Shown here: in pieces, positions 1 through 7,008 of the stretch
Position numbering within the stretch: the first letter of the stretch is position 1
How the letters are laid out: the number at the start of each line of letters is the position of its first letter
Assembly: GCF_047302285.1 (NCBI RefSeq)
Contig: NZ_CP154845.1
Coordinates: 1,426,001-1,490,000, forward strand
Length of the DNA stretch: 64,000 nt
Direction: 5' to 3'
From: Robertmurraya sp047302285
GTDB lineage: Bacteria; Bacillota; Bacilli; Bacillales; Cytobacillaceae
Program-made: the position numbers and the translations under genes
The notes under the pieces: generated by a model
Told to the model about the DNA's origin: nothing
The model's input: the letters and a program-made list of their open reading frames with translations, nothing else
Databases searched by the model: none

Positions 1-4
1 ATAT

Positions 5-27
5 CTCTTTTCATCAACAGAAAAGAG
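5..27. other. Stem-loop upstream of yshE
   Basis: Arms CTCTTTTC and GAAAAGAG pair perfectly around a 7-nt loop, just before the ribosome binding site of yshE. There is no following T-run, so it is not a clear terminator. The gene upstream lies outside the window. Confidence 0.3.
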
Positions 28-55
28 GAGCTTAGAATTATGGGGTGAGTTCAAG

Positions 56-463
56 ATGAATGGTTTTTGGGAGAACGAATACGTACAAACAGCAGCCTAT
101 TTTAGTGTTGTTATTTTATGTCTTGTCGTGTTTTTAGCGATTTTTGAGTTAGTAACAAAATATCGAAACTGGGAAGAAATTAAAAAAGGGAATATAGCAG
201 TAGCGATGGCTACGGGAGGAAAAATCTTCGGGATTGTGAATGTATTCCGACATTCCATTTCTCACCATGACACGTTATTTACGATGATTGGTTGGGGAGC
301 TTATGGCTTCTTCTTACTGTTAATTGGATATTTCATTTTTGAATTTTTCACCCCGAAATTTAAAATCGATGAAGAAATTGAAAATGATAACCGCGCGGTA
401 GGTTTCATTTCTATGATGATATCGATTAGCTTATCATTTGTAATTGGTGCGAATATCGCATAA
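56..463 (+). CDS. yshE: DUF350 family membrane protein YshE
   Basis: This 135-residue integral membrane protein has about four hydrophobic segments (near residues 12-32, 45-62, 75-97 and 113-133). That matches the usual length and layout of DUF350 proteins. The B. subtilis homologue yshE lies just upstream of lcfA, as here, which supports the name. The ATG follows a GGGGTGAG ribosome binding site. The biochemical role of the family is not established, so none is assigned. A short membrane peptide starts 13 bases after the stop codon and is probably on the same transcript. Confidence 0.8.
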   Translation: MNGFWENEYVQTAAYFSVVILCLVVFLAIFELVTKYRNWEEIKKGNIAVAMATGGKIFGIVNVFRHSISHHDTLFTMIGWGAYGFFLLLIGYFIFEFFTPKFKIDEEIENDNRAVGFISMMISISLSFVIGANIA

Positions 464-476
464 GGAGCGAGTTCAG

Positions 477-551
477 TTGGAGAAATTAGCAAAAATCCTT
501 TTTGTTTTATGTGCTGTATTTGTTGTCATTGGCATTTTCTATTTATTTTAA
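477..551 (+). CDS. Tiny single-span membrane peptide (24 aa)
   Basis: A TTG start at 477 follows an AAGGAG ribosome binding site whose first bases overlap the yshE stop codon, with about 9 nt spacing. The 24-residue product begins LEKLAKI and is otherwise almost entirely hydrophobic, so it could form one transmembrane helix. A good terminator follows directly at 561-588. Ribosome-binding site, coupling to yshE and terminator placement together argue for translation. I do not recognise the peptide and assign no function. It could instead be chance sequence at the end of the yshE transcript. Confidence 0.5.
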   Translation: MEKLAKILFVLCAVFVVIGIFYLF

Positions 552-560
552 AGTAAGTTC

Positions 561-588
561 AAAAAACGTCGAGGCTTCGGCGTTTTTT
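561..588 (+). terminator. Rho-independent terminator after yshE
   Basis: Arms AAAAAACG and CGTTTTTT extend inward by TCGA/TCGG around a GGCT loop, and the 3' arm supplies the T-run. It separates the yshE unit from the lcfA promoter. Confidence 0.75.
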
Positions 589-626
589 ATTTACGCTAAA
601 AGACAAGCATGTCAGGTAAGAATTAA

Positions 627-656
627 TTGTCAGTACGTAGCCGACTATATTATAAT
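627..656 (+). promoter_or_regulatory. SigA promoter of lcfA
   Basis: TTGTCA (627-632), an 18-bp spacer and a perfect TATAAT (651-656) lie 53 bp upstream of the lcfA start. Just after the -10 there is a GAACA-N7-TGTTC dyad. It does not match the FadR consensus well, so any operator role is open. Confidence 0.65.
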
Positions 657-708
657 GAATAATGAACAATTAGAATGTTCGAAAAATTATAAGAATAGGG
701 GGGCCACT

Positions 709-2412
709 ATGACTGATTTGAAGCCTTGGCTAAAGAGCTATCCAGAACAAATTCCACATACTTTGACATATTCAAATGAACCTGTTCAAAATTATTTAAA
801 GAAAACAGCCGAAGAAAATCCCGATAAGATAGCCATCCACTTCATGGGCAAAGAAATGACCTATCATGAAGTGTACGCTGCATCGCTCAAGTTTGCAGGT
901 TATTTGCAAAGCTTAGGGATTGAGAAGGGTGACAGGGTTGCGATCATGCTACCTAACTGTCCGCAATCGGTAATTAGTTATTATGGTATATTGTTTGCTG
1001 GCGGAATTGTCGTCCAAACGAATCCACTATATGTGGAAAGAGAAATTGAGTATCAAATCAATGATTCAGGTTCGAAAATCATTATCACCTTAGATATCCT
1101 ATATCCACGTGTCACGAAAGTCATGCCAAAAACTGATTTGCAACATATAATTGTAACCGCTATCAAAGACTATTTACCTTTTCCCAAGAACTTGGTTTAT
1201 CCATTTATTCAAAAGAAGCAATACGGTTTTTCAGTTAATGTCCAGCATGAAGGCAATCAACATCTTTTAACAGAAATATTGAAACAGCCTCAAAAGCCAC
1301 TGGAGGAGCCAGAGTTTAATTTTGAAGAAGATATCGCTTTACTGCAGTATACAGGAGGGACAACAGGTTATCCGAAAGGGGTAATGTTAACGCATAAAAA
1401 TCTTGTCGCAAATGCCTCGATGTGTGAAGCATGGCTCTATAAATGTAAAAAAGGAGAGGAAGTCGTTCTCGGGTTTTTGCCATTTTTCCACGTATACGGA
1501 ATGACTACCGTTTTGATTTTGTCTGTTATGCAAGGAAACAAAATGGTTCTTCTTCCGAAATTTGATATGGAGACGGCTTTAAAGACGATAGAAAAGCAGC
1601 GTCCGACTTTATTTCCTGGAGCTCCTACAATGTACATCGGCTTATTAAATCATCCAGACTTGCAAAAATATGATCTCTCATCGATTGATTCGTGTATATC
1701 CGGTTCAGCTCCATTACCGGTAGAGGTTCAGCAAAAGTTTGAAGAAGTAACAGGTGGAAAGCTTGTTGAAGGGTATGGATTAACAGAATCTTCTCCTGTT
1801 ACACATGCGAATTTTCTATGGGACCGTCCTCGCATAAAAGGAAGCATCGGTGTACCATGGCCGGACACAGATGCAGCAATCTTTTCGTTAGAGACTGGCG
1901 AAAGATTACCAGCAGGTGAAATTGGAGAAATCTGTGTAAATGGCCCACAAGTGATGAAGGGGTACTGGAATCGTCCGGAAGATACAGCACAAACATTAAG
2001 GGATGGCTGGCTTTTAACAGGTGATTTAGGCTATATGGATGAAGATGGCTATTTTTACGTAGTGGATCGGAAAAAAGATATGATTATTGCTGGAGGCTTT
2101 AATATTTATCCTCGGGAAATTGAAGAGGTATTGTATGAACATCCAGAGATCGTGGAAGTCGTAGCGGCAGGTGTCCCTGATCCATACCGTGGGGAAACCG
2201 TCAAAGCATATGTCGTGGTAAAAGAAGGATCCACTGTGACTGAGAAAGATCTTGATGAGTTTACTAGAAAACATTTAGCGGCTTACAAAGTTCCAAGGAT
2301 CTATGAATTTAGAAAGGAATTACCAAAGACTGCTGTAGGGAAAATTTTGAGAAGAACTTTAATAGATGAGGAAAAGAAGAAACTGCAGAATGAAGAAGAA
2401 ATTAAAGCATAA
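709..2412 (+). CDS. lcfA: Long-chain fatty-acid--CoA ligase LcfA
   Basis: The enzyme activates long-chain fatty acids to acyl-CoA with ATP, the entry step of beta-oxidation. The 567-residue protein shows the AMP-binding signature YTGGTTGYPKG near residues 214-224, the A5 motif GYGLTES near 355-361, and a C-terminal domain with the catalytic lysine in the AVGKILRR motif (about Lys545). The frame is open upstream to 502. The start at 709 is chosen because a GGGG-type ribosome binding site precedes it, because the promoter at 627-656 lies inside the longer frame, and because length then matches the family. Order lcfA-fadR-fadB-etfB-etfA is as in B. subtilis. Confidence 0.95.
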   Translation: MTDLKPWLKSYPEQIPHTLTYSNEPVQNYLKKTAEENPDKIAIHFMGKEMTYHEVYAASLKFAGYLQSLGIEKGDRVAIMLPNCPQSVISYYGILFAGGIVVQTNPLYVEREIEYQINDSGSKIIITLDILYPRVTKVMPKTDLQHIIVTAIKDYLPFPKNLVYPFIQKKQYGFSVNVQHEGNQHLLTEILKQPQKPLEEPEFNFEEDIALLQYTGGTTGYPKGVMLTHKNLVANASMCEAWLYKCKKGEEVVLGFLPFFHVYGMTTVLILSVMQGNKMVLLPKFDMETALKTIEKQRPTLFPGAPTMYIGLLNHPDLQKYDLSSIDSCISGSAPLPVEVQQKFEEVTGGKLVEGYGLTESSPVTHANFLWDRPRIKGSIGVPWPDTDAAIFSLETGERLPAGEIGEICVNGPQVMKGYWNRPEDTAQTLRDGWLLTGDLGYMDEDGYFYVVDRKKDMIIAGGFNIYPREIEEVLYEHPEIVEVVAAGVPDPYRGETVKAYVVVKEGSTVTEKDLDEFTRKHLAAYKVPRIYEFRKELPKTAVGKILRRTLIDEEKKKLQNEEEIKA

Positions 2413-2451
2413 GCTCGTCCGATTATCTGTAAAGAGTAGAATGATAATTTC

Positions 2452-2480
2452 TTGACATAAATGAAATACGCGACTATCAT
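2452..2480 (+). promoter_or_regulatory. SigA promoter of fadR
   Basis: A perfect TTGACA (2452-2457), a 17-bp spacer and TATCAT (2475-2480). The FadR-type palindrome begins 4 bp downstream, covering the expected transcription start, so repressor binding would block initiation directly. Confidence 0.75.
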
Positions 2481-2483
2481 AAA

Positions 2484-2509
2484 ATTATGAATGATTATTC
2501 ATTCATAAT
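2484..2509. promoter_or_regulatory. FadR operator upstream of fadR
   Basis: A 26-bp near-perfect palindrome contains TGAATGA and TCATTCA half-sites, matching the FadR box described in Bacillus (TGAATGA-N4-TCATTCA). It sits at the start site of the fadR promoter, which implies autoregulation of fadR and control of fadB-etfBA. Release by long-chain acyl-CoA is known for the family and inferred here. Confidence 0.8.
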
Positions 2510-2616
2510 TTTCTTTTTTGAATCAAATCATTTAAAGGATCTAAAAAAATACTTAATCCATCATGGTGATTGATACCATGAGAAAGCACCAGTGTTTCAT
2601 GGAGGGAGAGAATTCA

Positions 2617-3204
2617 TTGAAAAAAAATAAACCTAAATATAAACAAATTATCGATGCTGCTGTAATTGTGATAGCAGAAAATGGCTATCATCAGGCCCAA
2701 GTATCAAAGATTGCGAAGCAGGCGGGGGTAGCAGACGGTACGATCTATTTATATTTTAAAAATAAAGAAGATATTCTCATCTCTCTCTTTCAAGAAAAAA
2801 TGGGAAGCTTTGTTGAAAAAATCGAAGATAGAATAGCAGGAAAAGCGACTGCGGCAGAGAAGTTATTAATGATGGTCGAAACCCATTTTAAAATACTCTC
2901 AGCGGATCCCCAGTTAGCGATCGTGACACAATTAGAATTACGTCAGTCTAATAAAGACTTGCGCTTACGTATTAATCAAGTATTAAAGGGGTATTTAAAG
3001 GTCATTGACCAAATATTATTGGAAGGGATGGAAAATGGTGAGTTTGCATCTGAATTGAACTTACGACTAGCCCGACAAATGATCTTTGGAACAATGGATG
3101 AAACAGCCACAACATGGGTTATGAACGACTTGAAATACGATTTACAAGCTTTAGCAGCTCCAGTACATAAACTGCTGTTAAATGGATGTCGTGGAGATTC
3201 ATAA
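2617..3204 (+). CDS. fadR: Fatty-acid metabolism repressor FadR (TetR family)
   Basis: A TetR-family repressor of beta-oxidation genes whose DNA binding is released by long-chain acyl-CoA (family knowledge). It has 195 residues. The N-terminal helix-turn-helix spans roughly residues 25-47, with the stretch VSKIAKQAGVADGTIYLYFK typical of the family. The C-terminal ligand domain is all-helical. A TTG start is used: it follows a strong GGAGGGAG site, and the product then begins KKNKPKYKQIID, in register with B. subtilis FadR. An ATG further upstream (2563) has no suitable ribosome binding site. Its own promoter and FadR box lie upstream. Confidence 0.92.
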   Translation: MKKNKPKYKQIIDAAVIVIAENGYHQAQVSKIAKQAGVADGTIYLYFKNKEDILISLFQEKMGSFVEKIEDRIAGKATAAEKLLMMVETHFKILSADPQLAIVTQLELRQSNKDLRLRINQVLKGYLKVIDQILLEGMENGEFASELNLRLARQMIFGTMDETATTWVMNDLKYDLQALAAPVHKLLLNGCRGDS

Positions 3205-3229
3205 GTCTAATAAAGCGAGGGGATGTTAC

Positions 3230-4003
3230 GTGGAATACTTAAACTGGTCATACGATGAAAAGATTGCAACGATTAAGCTAGATCGTCCGCCTGCAAATGC
3301 TTTGTCGTCAGGAGTCATGAAGGAATTGACTGAAGCACTAAACGAAATAGAACAAACGGAAGACATTCGCGTCGTTCTTATTCATGGGGAAGGTCGATTT
3401 TTCTCCGCAGGCGCTGACATTAAGGAATTTACAATGGTCCAGTCTGAGGATGACTTTTCGAAATTAGGAACAACTGGTCAAGAACTATTTGAGCGAATGG
3501 AAAATTATCCGAAGCCCATTATCGCAGCGATACACGGTGCAGCTCTTGGTGGAGGATTGGAACTGGCTATGGCTTGTCATTTTAGACTTGTTACAGAACA
3601 AGCCAAGCTAGGATTACCAGAACTTCAACTTGGAATTATACCAGGTTTTGCAGGGTCCCAGCGCCTACCTCGTTATGTAGGAACAGCAATGGCAGCTGAA
3701 ATGATGTTTACAAGTGATCCAATTACAGGATTAGAAGCTGTCCGCTATGGCCTTGCGAATCACGCTTATCCAGAAGAAGAGTTACTAGAAAATGCAAGGA
3801 AAATAGCAAAGAAAATTGCGAAGAAAAGTCCTCTTTCGATCAAAGCTACAATTGAACTATTAAATTATTCAAAAACGAAAGAGTTTTATCAAGGGGTAAA
3901 AAGAGAGGCTGAACTATTTGGAGAAGTATTTGGTTCAGAAGATGCAAAAGAAGGCATCGCCGCTTTTATTGAAAAAAGGGAGCCAGAATTTAAAGGTAGA
4001 TAG
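3230..4003 (+). CDS. fadB: Enoyl-CoA hydratase FadB
   Basis: A crotonase-fold hydratase of beta-oxidation that adds water to trans-2-enoyl-CoA. The 257-residue protein shows the oxyanion-hole segment FSAGADIKEF, the GAALGGGLELAMAC loop, and a catalytic glutamate at about residue 131 in the PELQLGI motif. A GTG start at 3230 with GCGAGGGGA upstream gives the family length. An in-frame ATG at 3182 would overlap fadR and lacks a ribosome binding site. It lies 25 bp after fadR and is presumably cotranscribed with it. Confidence 0.92.
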   Translation: MEYLNWSYDEKIATIKLDRPPANALSSGVMKELTEALNEIEQTEDIRVVLIHGEGRFFSAGADIKEFTMVQSEDDFSKLGTTGQELFERMENYPKPIIAAIHGAALGGGLELAMACHFRLVTEQAKLGLPELQLGIIPGFAGSQRLPRYVGTAMAAEMMFTSDPITGLEAVRYGLANHAYPEEELLENARKIAKKIAKKSPLSIKATIELLNYSKTKEFYQGVKREAELFGEVFGSEDAKEGIAAFIEKREPEFKGR

Positions 4004-4047
4004 ATTTCTATGTATAATTATTAGAAAATATCTCCTATTCCAAAATT

Positions 4048-4061
4048 TGAGAGCGTTAACA
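4048..4061 (+). promoter_or_regulatory. cre-like catabolite response element
   Basis: TGAGAGCGTTAACA matches the degenerate cre consensus TGWNANCGNTNWCA at every defined position. It lies in the 158-bp gap between fadB and etfB. CcpA bound here could act as a roadblock or repress an etfBA promoter under good carbon supply. The match is seen directly; the binding is inferred. Confidence 0.55.
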
Positions 4062-4161
4062 ACTATTTGTCGTTTTAGAGCTTGCGCATCAAGTCTCTTT
4101 AACATATGAAAAAGTACTTCATTCCATCAGATTGTCTGGAAAAATATTAGGAGGGGAAACC

Positions 4162-4935
4162 ATGAACATCTATGTATTAATGAAAAGAACATTCGATACG
4201 GAAGAAAAGATTTCAATTGCAGGTGGCCAAATTAATGAGGATGGAGCAGAATTCATCATTAATCCTTATGACGAGTATGCAATCGAAGAAGCGATTCAAG
4301 TTCGCGACTCTCAAGGTGGAGAAGTGACCGTCATTACAGTGGGCAATGAAGAAGCTGAAAAGCAATTGCGTACGGCGTTAGCAATGGGTGTTGATAAGGC
4401 AGTGTTAATCAATACAGAAGATGACCTTGATGATAGTGACCAGTATACGACAGCAAAAATTCTTGCTGAATATTTAAAAGACAAAGAAGCAGATTTAATT
4501 ATTGGAGGGAATGTTGCCATTGATGGTGGATCAGGTCAGGTTGGACCACGTGTGGCAGAACTCCTCGATATTCCATATGTGACGACCATTACGAAACTTG
4601 AAATAGACGGTTCTGCTGTAACGGTTGTTCGTGATGTTGAAGGAGATTCCGAGATTATTCAAACAAGCTTGCCCTTACTTGTAACCGCTCAACAAGGTTT
4701 AAATGACCCGCGTTATCCATCTTTACCAGGGATTATGAAAGCGAAGAAGAAGCCACTTGATGAGCTTGAGCTAGATGATCTTGATTTAGATGAGGATGAC
4801 GTTGAGGCAAAGACAAAAACAATCGAAATTTACTTGCCATCTCAAAAAGAAGCTGGAAGAGTCCTTGAAGGAGACCTTTCTGATCAAGTAAAGGAATTAG
4901 TAGACTTGCTGCATAATGAAGCAAAAGTCGTTTGA
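4162..4935 (+). CDS. etfB: Electron transfer flavoprotein beta subunit
   Basis: EtfB pairs with EtfA to accept electrons from acyl-CoA dehydrogenases and pass them to the respiratory chain. The 257-residue length equals B. subtilis EtfB. The N-terminus MNIYVLMKRTFDTEEKI and the central DGGSGQVGPRVAE and LPLLVTAQQGLNDPRYPS motifs are typical of the adenine-nucleotide-binding fold. The ATG at 4162 follows AGGAGGGG. The gap to fadB holds a cre-like site, and etfA follows after 77 bp. Confidence 0.95.
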   Translation: MNIYVLMKRTFDTEEKISIAGGQINEDGAEFIINPYDEYAIEEAIQVRDSQGGEVTVITVGNEEAEKQLRTALAMGVDKAVLINTEDDLDDSDQYTTAKILAEYLKDKEADLIIGGNVAIDGGSGQVGPRVAELLDIPYVTTITKLEIDGSAVTVVRDVEGDSEIIQTSLPLLVTAQQGLNDPRYPSLPGIMKAKKKPLDELELDDLDLDEDDVEAKTKTIEIYLPSQKEAGRVLEGDLSDQVKELVDLLHNEAKVV

Positions 4936-5012
4936 GGTTAAGGTAGACATTTACACGAAAAGCAAATATAGAAAACTGGAATCTCTCAATCTATTACACA
5001 GGAGGAATCGAA

Positions 5013-5990
5013 ATGGCTAGAAAAGTATTAGTGTTAGGTGAAGTCCGTGATGGACAATTGCGTAACGTTTCATTTGAAGCAGTCTCCGCAGCTAAAACGG
5101 TCGCTGAAAGTGGCGAGGTTGTAGGTGTTTTACTCGGCGAATCCGTTAGTCATTTAACGGAAGAATTAATTCAATATGGTGCGGATAAAGTTGTTGTTGT
5201 TGAAGATGAAAAATTAGCTCAGTACACTTCTGATGGCTACTCACAAGGGTTACTAGCTGTTGTTGATGCAGAGAAACCTGAAGGACTGGTGATCGGTCAT
5301 ACGTCTTTAGGGAAAGATCTATCTCCTAGATTAGCGAGTAAGTTAAATTCTGGGTTAATTTCAGATGTAACTGGAATCGAAGTAACTGGAGATAATATTA
5401 TCTTTACGCGTCCTATCTATTCTGGAAAAGCCTTTGAAAAGAAGATAGTGACAGACGGATTAATTTTTGCAACGATTCGTCCAAATAATATTGCACCGTT
5501 AGAAAAGGATGAATCTAGAACAGGTGAGATTTCTTCTTTATCTGTGGACATTAAAGACTTACGTACGATTATTAAAGAAGTGGTTAGAAAAGCAAGTGAA
5601 GGGGTTGACCTTTCTGAAGCGAAAGTCGTCATTGCTGGAGGTCGTGGAGTCAAAAGTGAAGAAGGCTTTGAACCATTAAAGGAACTTGCACAAATACTAG
5701 GGGGAGCAGTGGGTGCATCGCGTGGAGCATGTGATGCAGAGTACTGTGACTATTCTTTACAAATTGGTCAAACGGGTAAGGTTGTCACACCAGACCTATA
5801 CATCGCGTGTGGAATATCTGGAGCGATTCAACATTTAGCTGGAATGTCCAATTCGAAGGTTATTGTCGCGATTAATAAAGATCCTGAAGCAAATATCTTT
5901 AATGTAGCAGACTATGGCATTGTTGGAGACCTATTCGAGGTCGTTCCAATGCTAACAGAAGAATTTAAGAAATTAAAAGTGAATGCGTAA
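5013..5990 (+). CDS. etfA: Electron transfer flavoprotein alpha subunit
   Basis: EtfA is the FAD-binding partner of EtfB. The 325-residue protein has a variable N-terminal alpha/beta domain and a conserved C-terminal FAD domain beginning near residue 200. The latter includes VVIAGGRGV, GASRGACDA, QIGQTGKVV and LYIACGISGAIQHLAGM. The ATG follows AGGAGGAA with good spacing. A strong terminator closes the fad-etf unit 8 bases after the stop codon. Confidence 0.95.
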   Translation: MARKVLVLGEVRDGQLRNVSFEAVSAAKTVAESGEVVGVLLGESVSHLTEELIQYGADKVVVVEDEKLAQYTSDGYSQGLLAVVDAEKPEGLVIGHTSLGKDLSPRLASKLNSGLISDVTGIEVTGDNIIFTRPIYSGKAFEKKIVTDGLIFATIRPNNIAPLEKDESRTGEISSLSVDIKDLRTIIKEVVRKASEGVDLSEAKVVIAGGRGVKSEEGFEPLKELAQILGGAVGASRGACDAEYCDYSLQIGQTGKVVTPDLYIACGISGAIQHLAGMSNSKVIVAINKDPEANIFNVADYGIVGDLFEVVPMLTEEFKKLKVNA

Positions 5991-5997
5991 ATAAATG

Positions 5998-6026
5998 AAA
6001 CGAGCGGTTATGAGCCCGCTCGTTTT
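5998..6026 (+). terminator. Terminator after etfA
   Basis: Arms AAACGAGCGG and CCGCTCGTTT around a short loop, ending in TTTT. It closes the lcfA-etfA region. Confidence 0.85.
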
Positions 6027-6122
6027 ATAGTTTATATGTAATAGGTCCTTCTATTTATGTCATGGTAAGTGCCAACATGAATAGAAGCAAAATTTATGGG
6101 GAAATTAGTTCCGAACAAATTA

Positions 6123-6152
6123 TTCGCATCGTAGGATAAACGGTGATATACT
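6123..6152 (+). promoter_or_regulatory. Candidate trxA promoter
   Basis: TTCGCA (6123-6128), an 18-bp spacer and TATACT (6147-6152), 90 bp upstream of trxA. The -35 is poor, as is common for promoters needing an activator. In B. subtilis trxA depends partly on Spx; that link is only an analogy here. Confidence 0.35.
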
Positions 6153-6241
6153 GTCGTTAGTATAACTTTAAAGTATATGGGCTATGAAAACGTGAATGAT
6201 TTCAAATTCATAGCTAGTTCATTTTAGGAGGTAAATATAGT

Positions 6242-6556
6242 ATGGCAATTTCACATGTAACTGACCAAAATTTTGATACTGAAACAGGCTCAGGTGTAGT
6301 ATTAGCTGATTTTTGGGCTCCTTGGTGTGGCCCTTGTAAAATGATTGCTCCTGTTCTTGAAGAATTAGATTCTGAACTTGGGGAAAAATTGAAAATCGTT
6401 AAGCTAGATGTTGACGATAATCAAGAAACAGCAGCTAAGTTTGGTGTCATGAGCATCCCGACATTACTTGTATTCAAGGATGGGGAAGTTGTAGACAAAG
6501 TCGTTGGTTTCCAACCGAAAGAAGCGTTAGCTGAACGTTTAAATTCACATTTATAA
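6242..6556 (+). CDS. trxA: Thioredoxin
   Basis: A small dithiol-disulfide reductase that keeps cytosolic protein thiols reduced and supplies ribonucleotide reductase. The 104-residue protein has the active-site WCGPCK with cysteines at residues 29 and 32, and the conserved cis-proline segment MSIPTLLVFKDG. The ATG follows TAGGAGGT. The gene is monocistronic: a candidate promoter lies upstream and a strong terminator directly after. Confidence 0.97.
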   Translation: MAISHVTDQNFDTETGSGVVLADFWAPWCGPCKMIAPVLEELDSELGEKLKIVKLDVDDNQETAAKFGVMSIPTLLVFKDGEVVDKVVGFQPKEALAERLNSHL

Positions 6557-6569
6557 GATTAAATAAAGG

Positions 6570-6603
6570 CTCCCGACTCAAAGCATGATGTCGGGAGTTT
6601 TTT
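6570..6603 (+). terminator. Terminator after trxA
   Basis: Arms CTCCCGAC and GTCGGGAG around a 12-nt loop, followed by six T residues. Confidence 0.88.
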
Positions 6604-6610
6604 GTTGCTT

Positions 6611-6930
6611 AGGAATTTATAAATTCCCTTGACTTGTGGATAAAACATTCGTATAAACGGTAGTACTATCGGAATGAAAAAATAACAGGAAAATTTCCGC
6701 TTAATGAGCAGACATCATGAAAAAGAGCCGAAATAACAGGAGAAATTCCTGCTATTCCCTCAAAAAATGCCAAAATAAACGCTTTTGCCCTCCATAAGCG
6801 GAAAATCTTCCGTTATTTCCCCTAAAAGAGACTCCATTGAGGAGATAACAGGAAAAATTCCGCTTAAGGGGGAGAGATGTTTGGATCGAATGAGACAAAC
6901 CGGAAGCTTCCTACATTTTGTAGGAGCTTT
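6611..6930 (+). repeat. Hairpin-rich dispersed repeat, copy A (320 bp)
   Basis: This stretch has a close second copy, in the same orientation, at 44656-44972. It contains four related units built on ATAACAGGAAAAATTCCGCTTA: direct at 6681-6703 and 6845-6866, inverted at 6795-6817, and a self-complementary version at 6732-6756. The direct and inverted units can pair with each other, giving a strongly folded transcript. No reading frame of note is present. Both copies start within about 10 bp of the T-run of a terminator. Confidence 0.85.
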
Positions 6931-7008
6931 GTTGATCACTCTACTTTGAGCAAGTCGGTACTGGTTATGATATATTTATCTGTAGGAATTGCAAAGTGGG
7001 GATGAGAT

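Noticed and set aside
651..680. FadR operator at the lcfA promoter
   Set aside because: Best alignment to TGAATGA-N4-TCATTCA matches only about 10 of 18 bases; only a different GAACA-N7-TGTTC dyad is present.
502..708. Longer N-terminus for LcfA starting at 502
   Set aside because: It would read through the terminator and the promoter and lacks a ribosome binding site; family length fits the ATG at 709.
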